Assembly: GCF_900129765.1 (NCBI RefSeq)
Contig: NZ_FQWU01000001.1
Span: 310,001 to 374,000 of the forward strand
Source of the DNA: Massilia sp. CF038
Lineage (GTDB): Bacteria; Pseudomonadota; Gammaproteobacteria; Burkholderiales; Burkholderiaceae_D
Length of the DNA stretch: 64,000 bases
Direction of reading: 5' to 3'
In this document: in pieces, positions 34,057-44,023 of the stretch
Layout of the letters: every line of letters begins with the position of its first letter
How positions within the stretch are numbered: position 1 is the stretch's first letter
The notes under the pieces: generated by a model
The model's input: the letters and a program-made list of their open reading frames with translations, nothing else
Database searches by the model: none
Told to the model about the DNA's origin: nothing
Translations under genes and position numbers: made by a program

Positions 34057-36471
34057 ATGGTTACACGCAAAAAGACCGGCCAGTCAGATGAAGGCGCCGG
34101 CTCCATCCTCAGCTCTGTTTCGGGTCCCTCCAACGCACCGCCGCCGGGCACCTTGGGCAGCAAGACCGTCATGGGCGACGAGTTGCTGCAAAAATCAGTC
34201 GGCAATATGCAGCTTGCTGCGGAAATGCCGTTCAACCCGAACAAGGCTGCGGAGTATGGCGATGCGTCGCGCACGCCGCAACCTGGCGCGACCGCCACGC
34301 CGCCCACCCCGCGCGCCACCGCCAGCAGCAGCACGGAAACGATTCCGTCAGCCAAACTGGGCGCTGGCAATCCGCCCGACGGCTACAACCCGACGGTGGA
34401 GTCGCTCGACCGCGTGCGCGTTGATTCCGGCGGCCAGGTACTGACCACCAATCTGGGTGTACCCGTTGCCGACAACCAGCATTCGCTCAAAATCGGCCTG
34501 CGCGGCCCCACCGCGCTGGAAGACTTCATTCTGCGCGAAAAGATCACCCATTTTGACCACGAGCGTATTCCTGAGCGCGTGGTCCATGCACGCGGCTCGG
34601 CAGCGCACGGCTACTTTGAAAGCTATGGCGACTTCAGCGCATTGACCCGCGCCACCGTGTTTGCCGAGGCAGGCAAGCGCACCCCGGTCTTCACACGGTT
34701 TTCGACCGTGGCGGGCGAACGAGGTTCCTCCGACACCGTGCGCGATGTGCGCGGCTTTGCCGTGAAGTTCTATTCGGATCAGGGCAACTGGGATTTGGTG
34801 GGCAACAACATGCCTGTCTTCTTCATTCAGGATGCAATGAAGTTCCCCGATCTGGTGCACGCCGTGAAACCGGAGCCGCACCACGCGATGCCGCAGGCGT
34901 CCAGCGCCCACGACACCTTCTGGGATTTTGTTTCGCTGATGCCGGAATCGACCCACATGCTGCTGTGGCAAATGTCCGATCGCGCCATTCCACGCAGCTA
35001 CCGCACCATGCAAGGCTTTGGCGTGCACACCTTCCGCCTGATCAATGCGGCAGGCGAAGCGCGCTTCTGCAAATTCCACTGGAACCCGATCCAGGGCACA
35101 CATTCGCTGGTGTGGGATGAGGCCGCCAAGCTGATCGGTGCCGATCCCGATTATCACCGCCGCGACCTGTGGGAAGCGATCGAAGCCGGCGCCTTCCCGG
35201 AGTGGGAACTGGCGGTGCAAGTGTTCACGGAAGAACAGGCCGAAGCCTTCGAATTCGATGTGCTCGACCCAACCAAAATCGTCCCGGAAGAGCTGGTGCC
35301 CCTGACCCCGCTGGGCCGGATGGTGCTCAACCGCAACCCGGACAATTTCTTTGCGGAGACCGAGCAGGTGGCCTTCTGCACGGCGCACATTATCCCCGGC
35401 ATTGATTTCAGTAACGATCCGCTGCTGCAGGGGCGCATTCACTCCTACCTGGACACGCAGATCAGCCGCCTGGGCGGGGTCAATTTCCATGAGATTCCCG
35501 TCAATTCGCCAGTGGCACAGGTGCACAATAATCAGCGTGACGGCATGCACCGCCAGGCAATCCATCGTGGCCGCGTCAGTTACGAGCCCAATTCGCTCGG
35601 TGGCGGCTACCCGGCTCAGGCTGGCGCACAGGGCTTTACCAGCTTCCCCGAACCAGTGGCAGCAGACAAGGTGCGTGGCAAGCCGGAACTGTTTGCTGAT
35701 CACTATTCGCAAGCGCGCCTGTTCTTCAACAGCCAGACGGCAGTCGAACAGCACCACATCGCTGCGGCCTTCCGTTTTGAATTGACGCGGGTACAGACCC
35801 CGGCTGTCCGCGAGCGCGTATTGTCGCTGCTGGCCAACGTCAATCCAGTACTGGCCGGTTCGGTCGCTGCCGGCCTGGGCATGGACGTGCCGCCGCCGCA
35901 GCCCATGGCAACCAGCCTGCCGCTGCCGGAATACGATGCCTCGCCTGGTTTGTCGCTGCTGAGCCGTCCGGGTGAAACCGGGATCAAGACGCGCAAGGTG
36001 GCCATTCTGATCGGTAACGGCATTGATGGCGCCATGGTGCGTGCGGTCTACACATCCTTGCTCAACGATGGCGCGGTGCCGCGTCTGGTGGGTTCGCAGC
36101 TGGGCAAGGTGCAGGCCAGCGATGGCAGTGTGCTATACGTCGAGATCACGCTGGAAGCGGGCCCGTCGGTGCTGTATGACGCGGTGGTGGTGCCCGATGG
36201 GGCTGACGCCATCAAGGCGCTGGGCCGCGATGCGCACGCGCTCGACTTTGTGCGTGAACAGTATCGTCACTGCAAGCCGATCATGGTGGTTGGTGCTGGC
36301 ACTGGTTTGCTGAAGCAGGCAGCGGTCCCGCCTGCCTTGCCGGACGGGACCGATGATCCAGCCCTGATTGGCGCCGACACGGAAGATGTGCCGGCCGCCA
36401 TTGCTGCCTTCAAGGAGGCGCTGGCAGGCCATCGCTCCTTTGCGCGCGAAACCGATCCACCGATGGTGTAA
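34057..36471 (+). CDS. katE: Large-subunit catalase (HPII type)
   Basis: 804 residues, clade 2 length. Heme-site His region [12 protein letters not shown], Asn region [14 protein letters not shown], and proximal Tyr in [13 protein letters not shown]. The C-terminal ~150 residues form the flavodoxin/GATase-like domain ([21 protein letters not shown]). The first ~100 residues are low-complexity (Pro, Ala, Thr). ATG 34057 with GAGG 6 bases upstream. Breaks down hydrogen peroxide. Confidence 0.96.
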   Translation: MVTRKKTGQSDEGAGSILSSVSGPSNAPPPGTLGSKTVMGDELLQKSVGNMQLAAEMPFNPNKAAEYGDASRTPQPGATATPPTPRATASSSTETIPSAKLGAGNPPDGYNPTVESLDRVRVDSGGQVLTTNLGVPVADNQHSLKIGLRGPTALEDFILREKITHFDHERIPERVVHARGSAAHGYFESYGDFSALTRATVFAEAGKRTPVFTRFSTVAGERGSSDTVRDVRGFAVKFYSDQGNWDLVGNNMPVFFIQDAMKFPDLVHAVKPEPHHAMPQASSAHDTFWDFVSLMPESTHMLLWQMSDRAIPRSYRTMQGFGVHTFRLINAAGEARFCKFHWNPIQGTHSLVWDEAAKLIGADPDYHRRDLWEAIEAGAFPEWELAVQVFTEEQAEAFEFDVLDPTKIVPEELVPLTPLGRMVLNRNPDNFFAETEQVAFCTAHIIPGIDFSNDPLLQGRIHSYLDTQISRLGGVNFHEIPVNSPVAQVHNNQRDGMHRQAIHRGRVSYEPNSLGGGYPAQAGAQGFTSFPEPVAADKVRGKPELFADHYSQARLFFNSQTAVEQHHIAAAFRFELTRVQTPAVRERVLSLLANVNPVLAGSVAAGLGMDVPPPQPMATSLPLPEYDASPGLSLLSRPGETGIKTRKVAILIGNGIDGAMVRAVYTSLLNDGAVPRLVGSQLGKVQASDGSVLYVEITLEAGPSVLYDAVVVPDGADAIKALGRDAHALDFVREQYRHCKPIMVVGAGTGLLKQAAVPPALPDGTDDPALIGADTEDVPAAIAAFKEALAGHRSFARETDPPMV

Positions 36472-36489
36472 GGGGCGCGGCAGTCTCGC

Positions 36490-37149
36490 TTACTTGGATT
36501 TGCGACGGCGCATCATCACGCCCAGCAAGCCCAGACCGAGAACGATCGATGCCGGGGTGCCTGGTTCAGGTACCTTGGTGTCGGTCGGTGGGATGACATT
36601 GAAGTCACGGCCAAAAATGGTCAGGTTCGAATAGCCCGAATACTGACGGCCATTGTTCAGCAGATTCAGTGCCCAGCTGCCGTTGAGCGTCTGGCCCGCG
36701 CCGATTTGCTGGTCGTCGAACAGCCAGGCGCCGCTGCCGCCACCGGTGTGGATGGCAAACACCAGGTCCAGGTCAACCGCGTGCAGCAGATCGGTGTTGG
36801 TCAGGGTCCAGCTGCCGTTGCGGCCGTTGGTTTTGTCGAAGGTGAAGGTCAACGAGCTGCCCAGTTTGGTGGTGCTGATGCTGGTGCCGTCATCGGCCTT
36901 GCTGTCGAACGCTGCCAGGCGTGCCCAGTCGCCGCTGCCGTAGCTGGCGAAGTCTTTGGCGAAGCCAGTGCTGCCGCCGTTCTTGCCTTGCGACTGAGGA
37001 TTAATGCCATTTGCATAGCTCAGCGCGTCAGAAGGCGCGCCGGACAAGGTCACATCATTGATGGTGGCGGTACCGATCGAGCCCGCATGGGCAGAACCGG
37101 CCAGCAAGAACAGCGCGCAAACGCTTGCCTTGAGTGCGATTGATTTCAA
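36490..37149 (-). CDS. PEP-CTERM sorting-domain exported protein (second)
   Basis: 219 residues. Signal peptide ending AGSAHA, Gly/Ser/Asn-rich middle with several DLDLVF-like beta strands, and a C-terminal VPEPGTP, hydrophobic helix (SIVLGLGLLGVMM) and RRRKSK tail. Convergent with katE (18-bp gap). I found no -24/-12 site upstream of it, unlike the gene at 8441. Confidence 0.9.
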   Translation of the reverse strand: MKSIALKASVCALFLLAGSAHAGSIGTATINDVTLSGAPSDALSYANGINPQSQGKNGGSTGFAKDFASYGSGDWARLAAFDSKADDGTSISTTKLGSSLTFTFDKTNGRNGSWTLTNTDLLHAVDLDLVFAIHTGGGSGAWLFDDQQIGAGQTLNGSWALNLLNNGRQYSGYSNLTIFGRDFNVIPPTDTKVPEPGTPASIVLGLGLLGVMMRRRKSK

Positions 37150-37304
37150 AATAGATCCGTTGGGTTGGTACGTCGAAGGGAAGGATTGCGGGGGTTAGGC
37201 AACTCTTTACTGTTTTGGCAATTATATGGTTGTACAAAAGCAATTGCAATATCGCAAACACAATAGACGAAGAAACAACGAAAAATTTCCTCAGGTCAAT
37301 GAAA

Positions 37305-37332
37305 AACGCCAGCTTGACGCTGGCGTTTTTTG
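37305..37332 (-). terminator. Intrinsic terminator of the RND efflux operon
   Basis: Stem AACGCCAGC (37305-37313) and GCTGGCGTT (37319-37327) with a 5-base loop. A-run and T-run on both sides make it usable in both directions; it lies just past the end of the pump gene. Confidence 0.8.
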
Positions 37333-37334
37333 TT

Positions 37335-40300
37335 TTACGGGTAGCTTACATCGCTGCTCTTCGCTGTGCTGACGGGCAGATGCGGCGCCGATTTCTCTTT
37401 CCGCATGCGCGCCATATTGCGCTTGAGCCAGTGCTCCAGATCATCAATGATGGTGAACACGGCAGGCACCACCAGCAAACTGAGCAATGTCGACGTGATC
37501 AGCCCGCCAATCACGGCAATGGCCATCGGTGAACGGAAGCTCGGGTCTGCGCCCCAGCCCAGCGCCAGCGGCATCATGCCGGCGCCCATGGCGATGGTGG
37601 TCATGATGATCGGGCGGCTGCGCTTGTGGCAGGCGTCGACCAGCGCGTCGAAGCGGTTCATGCCTGCCTGGCGTGCCAGGATCGCATAATCGACCAGCAG
37701 AATCGAGTTCTTGGTCACGATCCCCATCAGCATGATCAGGCCAATCATGGAAGGCATCGACAAGGCCTTGCCGGTGATCAGCAGGCCGACAATGGCGCCG
37801 CCAATCGACAGGGGCAGGGCCGCCAGAATCGTCATAGGCTGCATGAAGTCCTTGAACAGCAGGACCAGTACGCCATAGATGCACAGCACACCAATCAGCA
37901 TGGCGATGCCGAAGCTGGCAAACAGCGCCTGCATTTCCTGGGCGTCGCCCAGTTCGGCAATCTTGACCGAGGCCGGCAGCGACTGCATCGACGGCAGGGC
38001 GCGCGCTTCGGCATTGACTTCACCGAGCGAGCGGCCCGACAGTTCCACTTCCAGCGTCACGTTGCGGTTGCGGTTCAGACGGTCGATTTGTGCTGGTCCG
38101 CTTTCCATCGTGATCGACGCGACGTTGGCCAGCATGACCGGGCCGTTCTTGCCCGGCACCGTCAGGCGTTCGATGGCCGACAGGTCGGCGCGCACCGCAT
38201 CGGGCAGCTTGACCCGGATCGGCACCTGGCGTTCGGACAGATTCATCTTGGTCAAAGCCTGGTCGTAATCACCTGCGGTGGCCACGCGTACCGTCTCGCC
38301 AATGGCGGCGGCGGTCACGCCCATATCCGCGGCGCGGGCAAAGTCGGGCCGCACGATGATTTCCGGACGCACCAGCGAGGCGCTCGAACTGACGTTGCCA
38401 ATGCCTTTGAGGGTACGCAGTTCGCGTTCCACCTGCTGGGCGGCAGCGGTCAGCGCGACCGGGTCTTCGCTGCGCAGCACCAGCTGCATCTTGACGCCGG
38501 TATCTTGCGGTCCAACCGTGAACTTGGCGCCTGGAATCTGGTCAAGTTTGGTGCGGATCTGGCGTTCGATGGCATCCAGCGACTCCTTGCGGTCGTTGCG
38601 GTGCACGGTCGTCAGGGTCAGAACCGCGCGCCGTGCTTCAGCAGAGGCGCCAGGTGCGAACGCATCGCCGCTGGAGCCGCCACCGATCGAGCTGAAGATG
38701 CCGGTCACGCCCTTCACTTCGGTGGCGGCCTTGCGTGCCTGTTCTGCCACGACGCGCGTTTCAGCCAGTGTGGAACCGGGCGGCAGCTCGACATTGATCA
38801 TGGTCTGGGCACGGTCGGCCGGCGGAACGAATCCGGTCGGCAGCAACGGCACCAGCAGAATCGAAGCGATAAAGAAGATGCCGGAACCGACAGCAGTGAT
38901 CACCCGGTGATTCAGGCACCATTTCATGGCGCGCATGTAGCGCTGCATGATCCAGCCATCTTTCTCTTCCGCGTGCGGCAGCGGCTTGAGGATGTAGGCG
39001 GCCATCATCGGGGTGAGCAAACGCGCTACCACCAGCGAGGCCAGGATCGCCAGCACCGCAGTCCAGCCGAACTGCTTGAAGAACAGGCCAGGAATGCCGC
39101 CCATGAAGGCGGTCGGCAGGAACACGGCGACCAGCGCGAAGGTGGTGGCAATGACGGCCATACCGATTTCGTCGGCTGCCTCCATGGCCGCCTGCATCGG
39201 CGTTTTACCCATGCGCAGGTGGCGCGAGATGTTTTCGATTTCGACAATCGCATCGTCCACCAGCACGCCAACCACCAGTGCCAGCGACAGCAGCGTCACT
39301 GTGTTGAGCGTGTAGCCGAACCAGTACTGGCCCAAAAACGCAGGAATGACCGACAGCGGCAGTGCTGCCGCAGCCACCAGCGTGGCGCGCCAGTCGCGCA
39401 GGAACCAGAACACCACCAGCACGGCCAGCAGCGCGCCTTCGTACAGCAGCTCCATTGAGCCGTCGAAGTTTTCTTCCACCGGGAAGGCGTTGTCGATGAC
39501 TTCCTTCATTTCGATATTGGCGTGCGTGCCTTGCAGTTCCGCGATGGCTGCGCGCGCACCCTTGGCCACCGCAATTTCGCTGGCGCCCTTGGTGCGGAAC
39601 ACTTCAAAGCCGACCACGCGCTTGCCATCTTGCTCGGCAATGGAGCGCGGTTCCGCCACGGTGTCTGTGACTTTGGCCACCTGGTCCAGGCGCACGCGGC
39701 GCCCGTCTGGCAGGGGAATATCCATGGCAGCCAGTTCGGCCGCGGTATTGACCGTGGCGATGGTGCGCACCGATTGCTCGGCGCCGCTGACGTCGCCCCG
39801 TCCACCTGGCGCTTCGCGCTGCACGCTGCGCAGCTGGTGCGATACGTCCACCGCCGCGACCTTGAGGGCAGCCATGCGGGCGTCGTCGAGCTCCACGCGG
39901 ATCTCGCGGAACACGCCGCCCACGCGCTTGACCGCGCCCACACCGGGCACGCTGAGCAGACGCTTGGCGACCGTATTGTCGACAAACCAGCTCAATTCCT
40001 GGTCGTCAAGCGGCACCCCGCCTTTGCCGGGCGTGGCAGCCGCGGTGAAGGTCATGATCACACGGCCTGCAGTGGAGGCCTTGGTCACGGTCGGGTCGCG
40101 CATCTCGGCAGGCAGGTCGGCCTTGACGCGGGCGACCGCATCGCGCACGTCATTGACGGCATCCGAGATATTTTTTTCAAGGATGAATTCCACGGTGACC
40201 GTGGCCACGCCGTCGAGCACCTTGGTGTAGATGTTCTTGACGCCTTGCAGGGTGGCGACCGAGTCTTCGATCTTGCGCGCGACTTCGGTTTCCAGCTGGG

Positions 40301-40469
40301 CCGGGGCGGCGCCGTCGAGCACTGCGCTGACAGTCACAATGGGCAGTTCGATATCCGGGAAGTCCTGCACCGCGTTGGCCTTGTAGGCCAGCAGGCCGGC
40401 CAGCGTCAGCAGAATGAACAGCATGATCGCCGGTATCGGGTTCTTGATGGAGAGGGCTGAAAAATTCAT
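37335..40469 (-). CDS. RND efflux pump inner-membrane subunit (HAE-1/AcrB type)
   Basis: 1044 residues, full length. Two large periplasmic loops between TM1-2 and TM7-8, twelve TM helices, and the TM4 proton-relay acidic pair (VGVLVDDAIVEIENI). N-terminal NFSALSIKNPIPAIMLF. Proton-driven export of drugs, dyes or lipophiles in a tripartite complex with the two following-upstream gene products. Ten bases after the adaptor gene. Confidence 0.95.
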   Translation of the reverse strand: MNFSALSIKNPIPAIMLFILLTLAGLLAYKANAVQDFPDIELPIVTVSAVLDGAAPAQLETEVARKIEDSVATLQGVKNIYTKVLDGVATVTVEFILEKNISDAVNDVRDAVARVKADLPAEMRDPTVTKASTAGRVIMTFTAAATPGKGGVPLDDQELSWFVDNTVAKRLLSVPGVGAVKRVGGVFREIRVELDDARMAALKVAAVDVSHQLRSVQREAPGGRGDVSGAEQSVRTIATVNTAAELAAMDIPLPDGRRVRLDQVAKVTDTVAEPRSIAEQDGKRVVGFEVFRTKGASEIAVAKGARAAIAELQGTHANIEMKEVIDNAFPVEENFDGSMELLYEGALLAVLVVFWFLRDWRATLVAAAALPLSVIPAFLGQYWFGYTLNTVTLLSLALVVGVLVDDAIVEIENISRHLRMGKTPMQAAMEAADEIGMAVIATTFALVAVFLPTAFMGGIPGLFFKQFGWTAVLAILASLVVARLLTPMMAAYILKPLPHAEEKDGWIMQRYMRAMKWCLNHRVITAVGSGIFFIASILLVPLLPTGFVPPADRAQTMINVELPPGSTLAETRVVAEQARKAATEVKGVTGIFSSIGGGSSGDAFAPGASAEARRAVLTLTTVHRNDRKESLDAIERQIRTKLDQIPGAKFTVGPQDTGVKMQLVLRSEDPVALTAAAQQVERELRTLKGIGNVSSSASLVRPEIIVRPDFARAADMGVTAAAIGETVRVATAGDYDQALTKMNLSERQVPIRVKLPDAVRADLSAIERLTVPGKNGPVMLANVASITMESGPAQIDRLNRNRNVTLEVELSGRSLGEVNAEARALPSMQSLPASVKIAELGDAQEMQALFASFGIAMLIGVLCIYGVLVLLFKDFMQPMTILAALPLSIGGAIVGLLITGKALSMPSMIGLIMLMGIVTKNSILLVDYAILARQAGMNRFDALVDACHKRSRPIIMTTIAMGAGMMPLALGWGADPSFRSPMAIAVIGGLITSTLLSLLVVPAVFTIIDDLEHWLKRNMARMRKEKSAPHLPVSTAKSSDVSYP

Positions 40470-40478
40470 GATCGGTCC

Positions 40479-41609
40479 TTACTTCGGCGCGCCGGCCGCG
40501 ACATTGCGTACCAGATCGCCTTCATTGAGGAAGCCGGCGCCATTGACCACGACCACGGCATCCGGCGTCAGGCCGCTGACCACTTCGATGCGGTCGCCCA
40601 GGCGGCGTCCGGCCTGCACCTTGATCTGGCTGACGCGCTGGTCCTGGTTCAACTTGAACACGTAGCTGAAACCGTCGCGCACCACCACCGACTGCTGTGG
40701 AACCGTCATGGCGTTCGACTGGCCCAGCTCGAACTGGCCGCTGGCGAACATGCCGGCCTTGAAGGGCGCGTTCGCATCCGTGGTGGGCGGCAGGTCGACG
40801 TAGACCAGCGCGGAGCGGGTTTGCGGATCGATGGTCGGTGCAATCATGCGCACCTTGCCCGTCAATTCGCTGCCGTTGGCGGCCTTGACCACCGCGCCGG
40901 TGCCGGGACGAAGGCGTGCCAGTTCGCTGGCAGTGACTTCGGCACGCCATTCCAGGCGGCCCTGGCGGATCATGCGGAACAGTTCCGTGCCCACGCCAAC
41001 GACCGAGCCAACGGTGGCGGCGCGGGCTGAAATGACGCCATTGTCGGGCGCGACCACCTGGGTGTAGCGCAGGCGCAGTTCCTGCGAGGCCAGTGCGGCC
41101 TTGGCCGAGGCGATCCGTGCACGGGCCGTGGTTTCGGCAGTCATGTACTGGCTGATCTGCTGGGCCGACAAGGCGCCCGAGGCTTTGAGCGACTGGGCGC
41201 GCGCGGCGTTGGCCACTGCTTCGCTGGCATTGGCCTCGGCCTCCATCAGCGCGGCGCGCGCCTGTGCCACGTCGGCGTTGACGGTATCGGCCGAGAACAC
41301 GGCCAGGACCTGGCCTTTCTTGACCACGTCGCCCACATTGACGCGCACGTCGGTCAGGCGCAGACCGCCCGATTCGCTGCCGATAATTGCTTCCTGCCAG
41401 GCGGCGACGTTGCCGTTGGCGGCCAGCTTGATCGGCAGTTGCGCCGCTTGCGGCCGCACGCTGGTGACGGTGAGCGCGGGGCGCGCAGGTTCCGACTTCT
41501 TGTCGTCAGCGGCAACCGAACTGCCAGGCTTGGCCAGCATGAAGGCGGCCACGATGAGCAAGGCGCCGAGGGCGAGGGCAGGAACAGGTTTGATCAGTTT
41601 ATTTTTCAT
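40479..41609 (-). CDS. RND efflux periplasmic adaptor (membrane fusion protein)
   Basis: 376 residues. N-terminal anchor helix (ALALGALLIVAAFMLA), barrel-sandwich/lipoyl halves (GSESGGLRLTDVRVNVGDVVKKGQVLA), alpha-hairpin rich in Ala/Glu (~100-160) and beta-barrel domain. Links pump and outer-membrane channel. Confidence 0.93.
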   Translation of the reverse strand: MKNKLIKPVPALALGALLIVAAFMLAKPGSSVAADDKKSEPARPALTVTSVRPQAAQLPIKLAANGNVAAWQEAIIGSESGGLRLTDVRVNVGDVVKKGQVLAVFSADTVNADVAQARAALMEAEANASEAVANAARAQSLKASGALSAQQISQYMTAETTARARIASAKAALASQELRLRYTQVVAPDNGVISARAATVGSVVGVGTELFRMIRQGRLEWRAEVTASELARLRPGTGAVVKAANGSELTGKVRMIAPTIDPQTRSALVYVDLPPTTDANAPFKAGMFASGQFELGQSNAMTVPQQSVVVRDGFSYVFKLNQDQRVSQIKVQAGRRLGDRIEVVSGLTPDAVVVVNGAGFLNEGDLVRNVAAGAPK

Positions 41610-41627
41610 TGTAGGTCCAGATTCGGT

Positions 41628-43016
41628 TCAGTTAGCAGATGGCGTCCAGCCGCCGCCGGCGGCGCGGTACAGGGCCACCCAGGCGGCATTGCGTTCGCGC
41701 TGCAGCGTCACGACGGCGTTTTCGGCAGCCAGGCGGGTGCGCCGCGCATCTTCCAGTTCAAGCAGGCTGCCAAGACCGTTCTTGTAGCGGTCTTCGGCAG
41801 CCACAAAGGCAAGCCGGTAGCCTTCCATTGATACTTGTGCGTCGCTGCTGCGCGCTGTGCTGCTGTTCAGATTGACCAGTGCCTGTTCGACTTCGCTGAC
41901 GGCGCGGCGCGCGCTGGCGCGGTAGTTGATGACGGCTGCGTCGTAGCGCGCCTTGGCCGCTTCCACGTTGGCACTGCGGCGGCCGGCGTCAAAGATTGGC
42001 AGGCTCAGGGCCAGCGGGCCGATGGTCCAGGTATCGGTCTGGATGTTGTCGCCGCCACTGCGGAAATTGGCCACGCCAACGGAACCCGAGAGCGACAAGC
42101 GCGGGAAGCGGTCGGCGCGCGCGCTGCCCACTTCGGCGCTGGCAGCGGCCACTTCGCGTTCGGCCGCAAACACGTCAGGGCGCTGGGCCAGCAATTGGGC
42201 CGGCACGGCACTGACCGCGATGGCGGGTGCTGGCACCAGGGCACTACCGGCCAGGCGGGCACGCAAGTCGCTTTCTTCCAGTGCTGTCATTGCAACCAGG
42301 TTCTTGACGTCGATATCGCACAACGCTTTCTGGAAGATGTAGCGGCTGTTGCCGTCGGCGGCGCTGGCGCGCGCCAGGGCAGCGGTCGATGGTGACTGGA
42401 AGCCCGCTTCGGCGGTCAGCTGGGTCAGGCGCGCCGTGTCGGCACGCGACTGGGCATCCTGCTTGGCCACATCGAGCAGCTGTTCGCAGCTGCGCAAGCT
42501 GTAATACAGGCTGGCTACTTCGGCCGCGACTGCGACGCGGGCTTCATGCCAGCCCGCCGTGGCACCGGCCAGTCGGGCCTGGGCCGCATCGCGGTCGGCG
42601 CGGCGCCCGCCGAACAGGTCGATTTCCCATCCCGACTGCAATGCTGCCTGGGAGGTGGTGCCGCCAGGGAGCGTGCTTTGCTGATTGGCGCGCGTCACGC
42701 CGACCGAAGCGTCGAGCGATGGCAGCAGGGCGGCGCCGGCGGCGGCGCGCTGGGCACGCGACTGGGCGATGCGCGAGCCGGCAGTGGCGATGGTGGGACT
42801 GGCTGTTTGCGCCGCTTCAACCAGTTGCACCAGCAGCGGGTCACCCTGCTGGCGCCACCACTGGCTCAAGTCGGTCAGGCTGCCGTTATGCGCGGGCGGC
42901 GTGTTCCATTGTGCGGGCGTGGGCGCATCCACCTTGGCTGGCGGGGCAAGCGCGCACGCCGATAGCGCCAGCGGCAGTATCAGTGTCGTTGCTATTCTCA
43001 TTCTTGGTTCTTTCAT
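41628..43016 (-). CDS. RND efflux outer-membrane channel lipoprotein (NodT/OprM type)
   Basis: 462 residues. Lipobox ALSA-C, then two outer-membrane-factor repeats (TIATAGSRIAQSRAQRAAAGA; VAAASAEVGSARADRFPRLSLSGSVG). ATG 43016 overlaps the TetR stop by 4 bp; ATG 43001 also gives a good signal peptide. Forms the TolC-like exit duct. Confidence 0.92.
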   Translation of the reverse strand: MKEPRMRIATTLILPLALSACALAPPAKVDAPTPAQWNTPPAHNGSLTDLSQWWRQQGDPLLVQLVEAAQTASPTIATAGSRIAQSRAQRAAAGAALLPSLDASVGVTRANQQSTLPGGTTSQAALQSGWEIDLFGGRRADRDAAQARLAGATAGWHEARVAVAAEVASLYYSLRSCEQLLDVAKQDAQSRADTARLTQLTAEAGFQSPSTAALARASAADGNSRYIFQKALCDIDVKNLVAMTALEESDLRARLAGSALVPAPAIAVSAVPAQLLAQRPDVFAAEREVAAASAEVGSARADRFPRLSLSGSVGVANFRSGGDNIQTDTWTIGPLALSLPIFDAGRRSANVEAAKARYDAAVINYRASARRAVSEVEQALVNLNSSTARSSDAQVSMEGYRLAFVAAEDRYKNGLGSLLELEDARRTRLAAENAVVTLQRERNAAWVALYRAAGGGWTPSAN

Positions 43017-43720
43017 GGCGGAGTAACGGGTGCGGCAGGTGATGTGGGCAGAGCGGCGCGGCGCGCCTGTTCGGCGTGAACCAGAGCTTCGCCATAATCG
43101 ACCAGGCGTTCGAGCCAGGTGTCGATGGCGCTCTCCGAGTCCAGCAACTGCGGGGAGATTTTGTCGATCACGTCGCGCGCGATCATCAACTGCAGCGCCA
43201 TGCCCACAATGCAGAAGGACAGGCGCGACAGATCATCGTCGATGGCGGTCAGCTGCATGTGGCGTGCGATCACCTGGGTCAGGCCGGCATGCGCAGGGCG
43301 GATATCGCTGTCGATTTCTTCGTGCCACAGGCCGGTGGGCTCGAGCATCTCGCGGAACCACAAGCGCATGCACATGCGCGCCAGGTCGCCCTGTTTGAGG
43401 GGTTCCAGCAAATGGGAGTAGAACTCGCGCAGCGCTTCGCGCAGGCTCAGGTCTTCGCGCGTGAACGCTTCGATGTCTTCGGTGCGGTGCGGCGCCGGCT
43501 CGGTAAAGGCGGCCCGGTACAAGCCTGCCTTGTCGCCGAAGTAGTAGCTGATCGACGCGATGTTGGTGCCGGCTGCGAGCGCAATTTCGCGCGTGGAGGT
43601 CTTGGCGAAGCCTTGTTCGGCGAACAAGCGCATGGCCGTCATTAACAGCCGTTCGCGCGATTGCACGCCGTCGGAGCGGCTTTTGCGTCCTTCGTCGGGA
43701 GGAGGGGGTGATTTTTCCAT
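43013..43720 (-). CDS. TetR-family regulator (CerR-like C-terminal domain)
   Basis: 235 residues. HTH TSTREIALAAGTNIASISYYFGDKAGLY near residues 40-70, then a C-terminal domain of the CerR type (DUF1956). First gene of the efflux operon, so probably its autorepressor. A palindrome lies 20 bp upstream of its start. Confidence 0.92.
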   Translation of the reverse strand: MEKSPPPPDEGRKSRSDGVQSRERLLMTAMRLFAEQGFAKTSTREIALAAGTNIASISYYFGDKAGLYRAAFTEPAPHRTEDIEAFTREDLSLREALREFYSHLLEPLKQGDLARMCMRLWFREMLEPTGLWHEEIDSDIRPAHAGLTQVIARHMQLTAIDDDLSRLSFCIVGMALQLMIARDVIDKISPQLLDSESAIDTWLERLVDYGEALVHAEQARRAALPTSPAAPVTPP

Positions 43721-43740
43721 AGGCGTGATTAAATCATAAA

Positions 43741-43778
43741 AATCAAACGATTGATAGATTTAAATCGTTTGCTTGATT
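43741..43778. promoter_or_regulatory. Palindromic operator candidate for the TetR regulator
   Basis: AATCAAACGATT (43741-43752) and AATCGTTTG followed by CTTGATT (43763-43778) form a near-perfect inverted repeat in an AT-rich patch just upstream of the TetR start. Confidence 0.65.
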
Positions 43779-43908
43779 TAATTTCCGTTTGTAAAGAATA
43801 TGGCAAGATTGCGCTTGTTGCGGTGCGTCATAAGGCGCGCGCCGCTCATGCGTCAAGATTGATTCTTTGCTATGGAATTAGCGAAATGTTTACGGTATTT
43901 CTACGGTA

Positions 43909-43937
43909 TTGCGCCGCAACATAAACTGGGGTATATT
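43909..43937 (+). promoter_or_regulatory. Promoter of the sRNA candidate
   Basis: TTGCGC (43909-43914), 17-bp spacer, TATATT (43932-43937). The -10 matches 5 of 6 bases, the -35 only the leading TTG. No coding gene on this strand follows it, only the terminator at 43978-44012. Confidence 0.5.
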
Positions 43938-43942
43938 GAAAC

Positions 43943-44012
43943 TGTCTCCTCCAATACTTCTTCGAAGGTTGGATTACCGCCCGGTACCGCAAGGTACACG
44001 GGCGTTTTTTTT
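43943..44012 (+). ncRNA. Candidate small RNA (~70 nt) with CUCCUCC motif
   Basis: Lies in the 303-base gap between the TetR gene and the hybrid kinase, which has no ORF of note. From the predicted start it reads CTGTCTCCTCC (single-stranded, complementary to Shine-Dalgarno sequences), then a hairpin CCAA-t-aCTTC...GAAG-g-TTGG (43951-43972), then an intrinsic terminator with eight T. This is the layout of Hfq-type or anti-SD sRNAs. Expression is not shown. Confidence 0.55.
43978..44012 (+). terminator. Intrinsic terminator of the sRNA candidate
   Basis: CGCCCG-GTACC-GCAA-GGTAC-A-CGGGCG (43978-44004) followed by eight T (44005-44012). The T-run is on the + strand, opposite to both neighbouring genes. 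Confidence 0.85.
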
Positions 44013-44023
44013 GGAGCCAGGTT

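Noticed and set aside
37626-39458. 610-codon open frame opposite the RND pump gene
   Set aside because: Antisense shadow of a full-length conserved gene, low-complexity composition, no recognisable domain.
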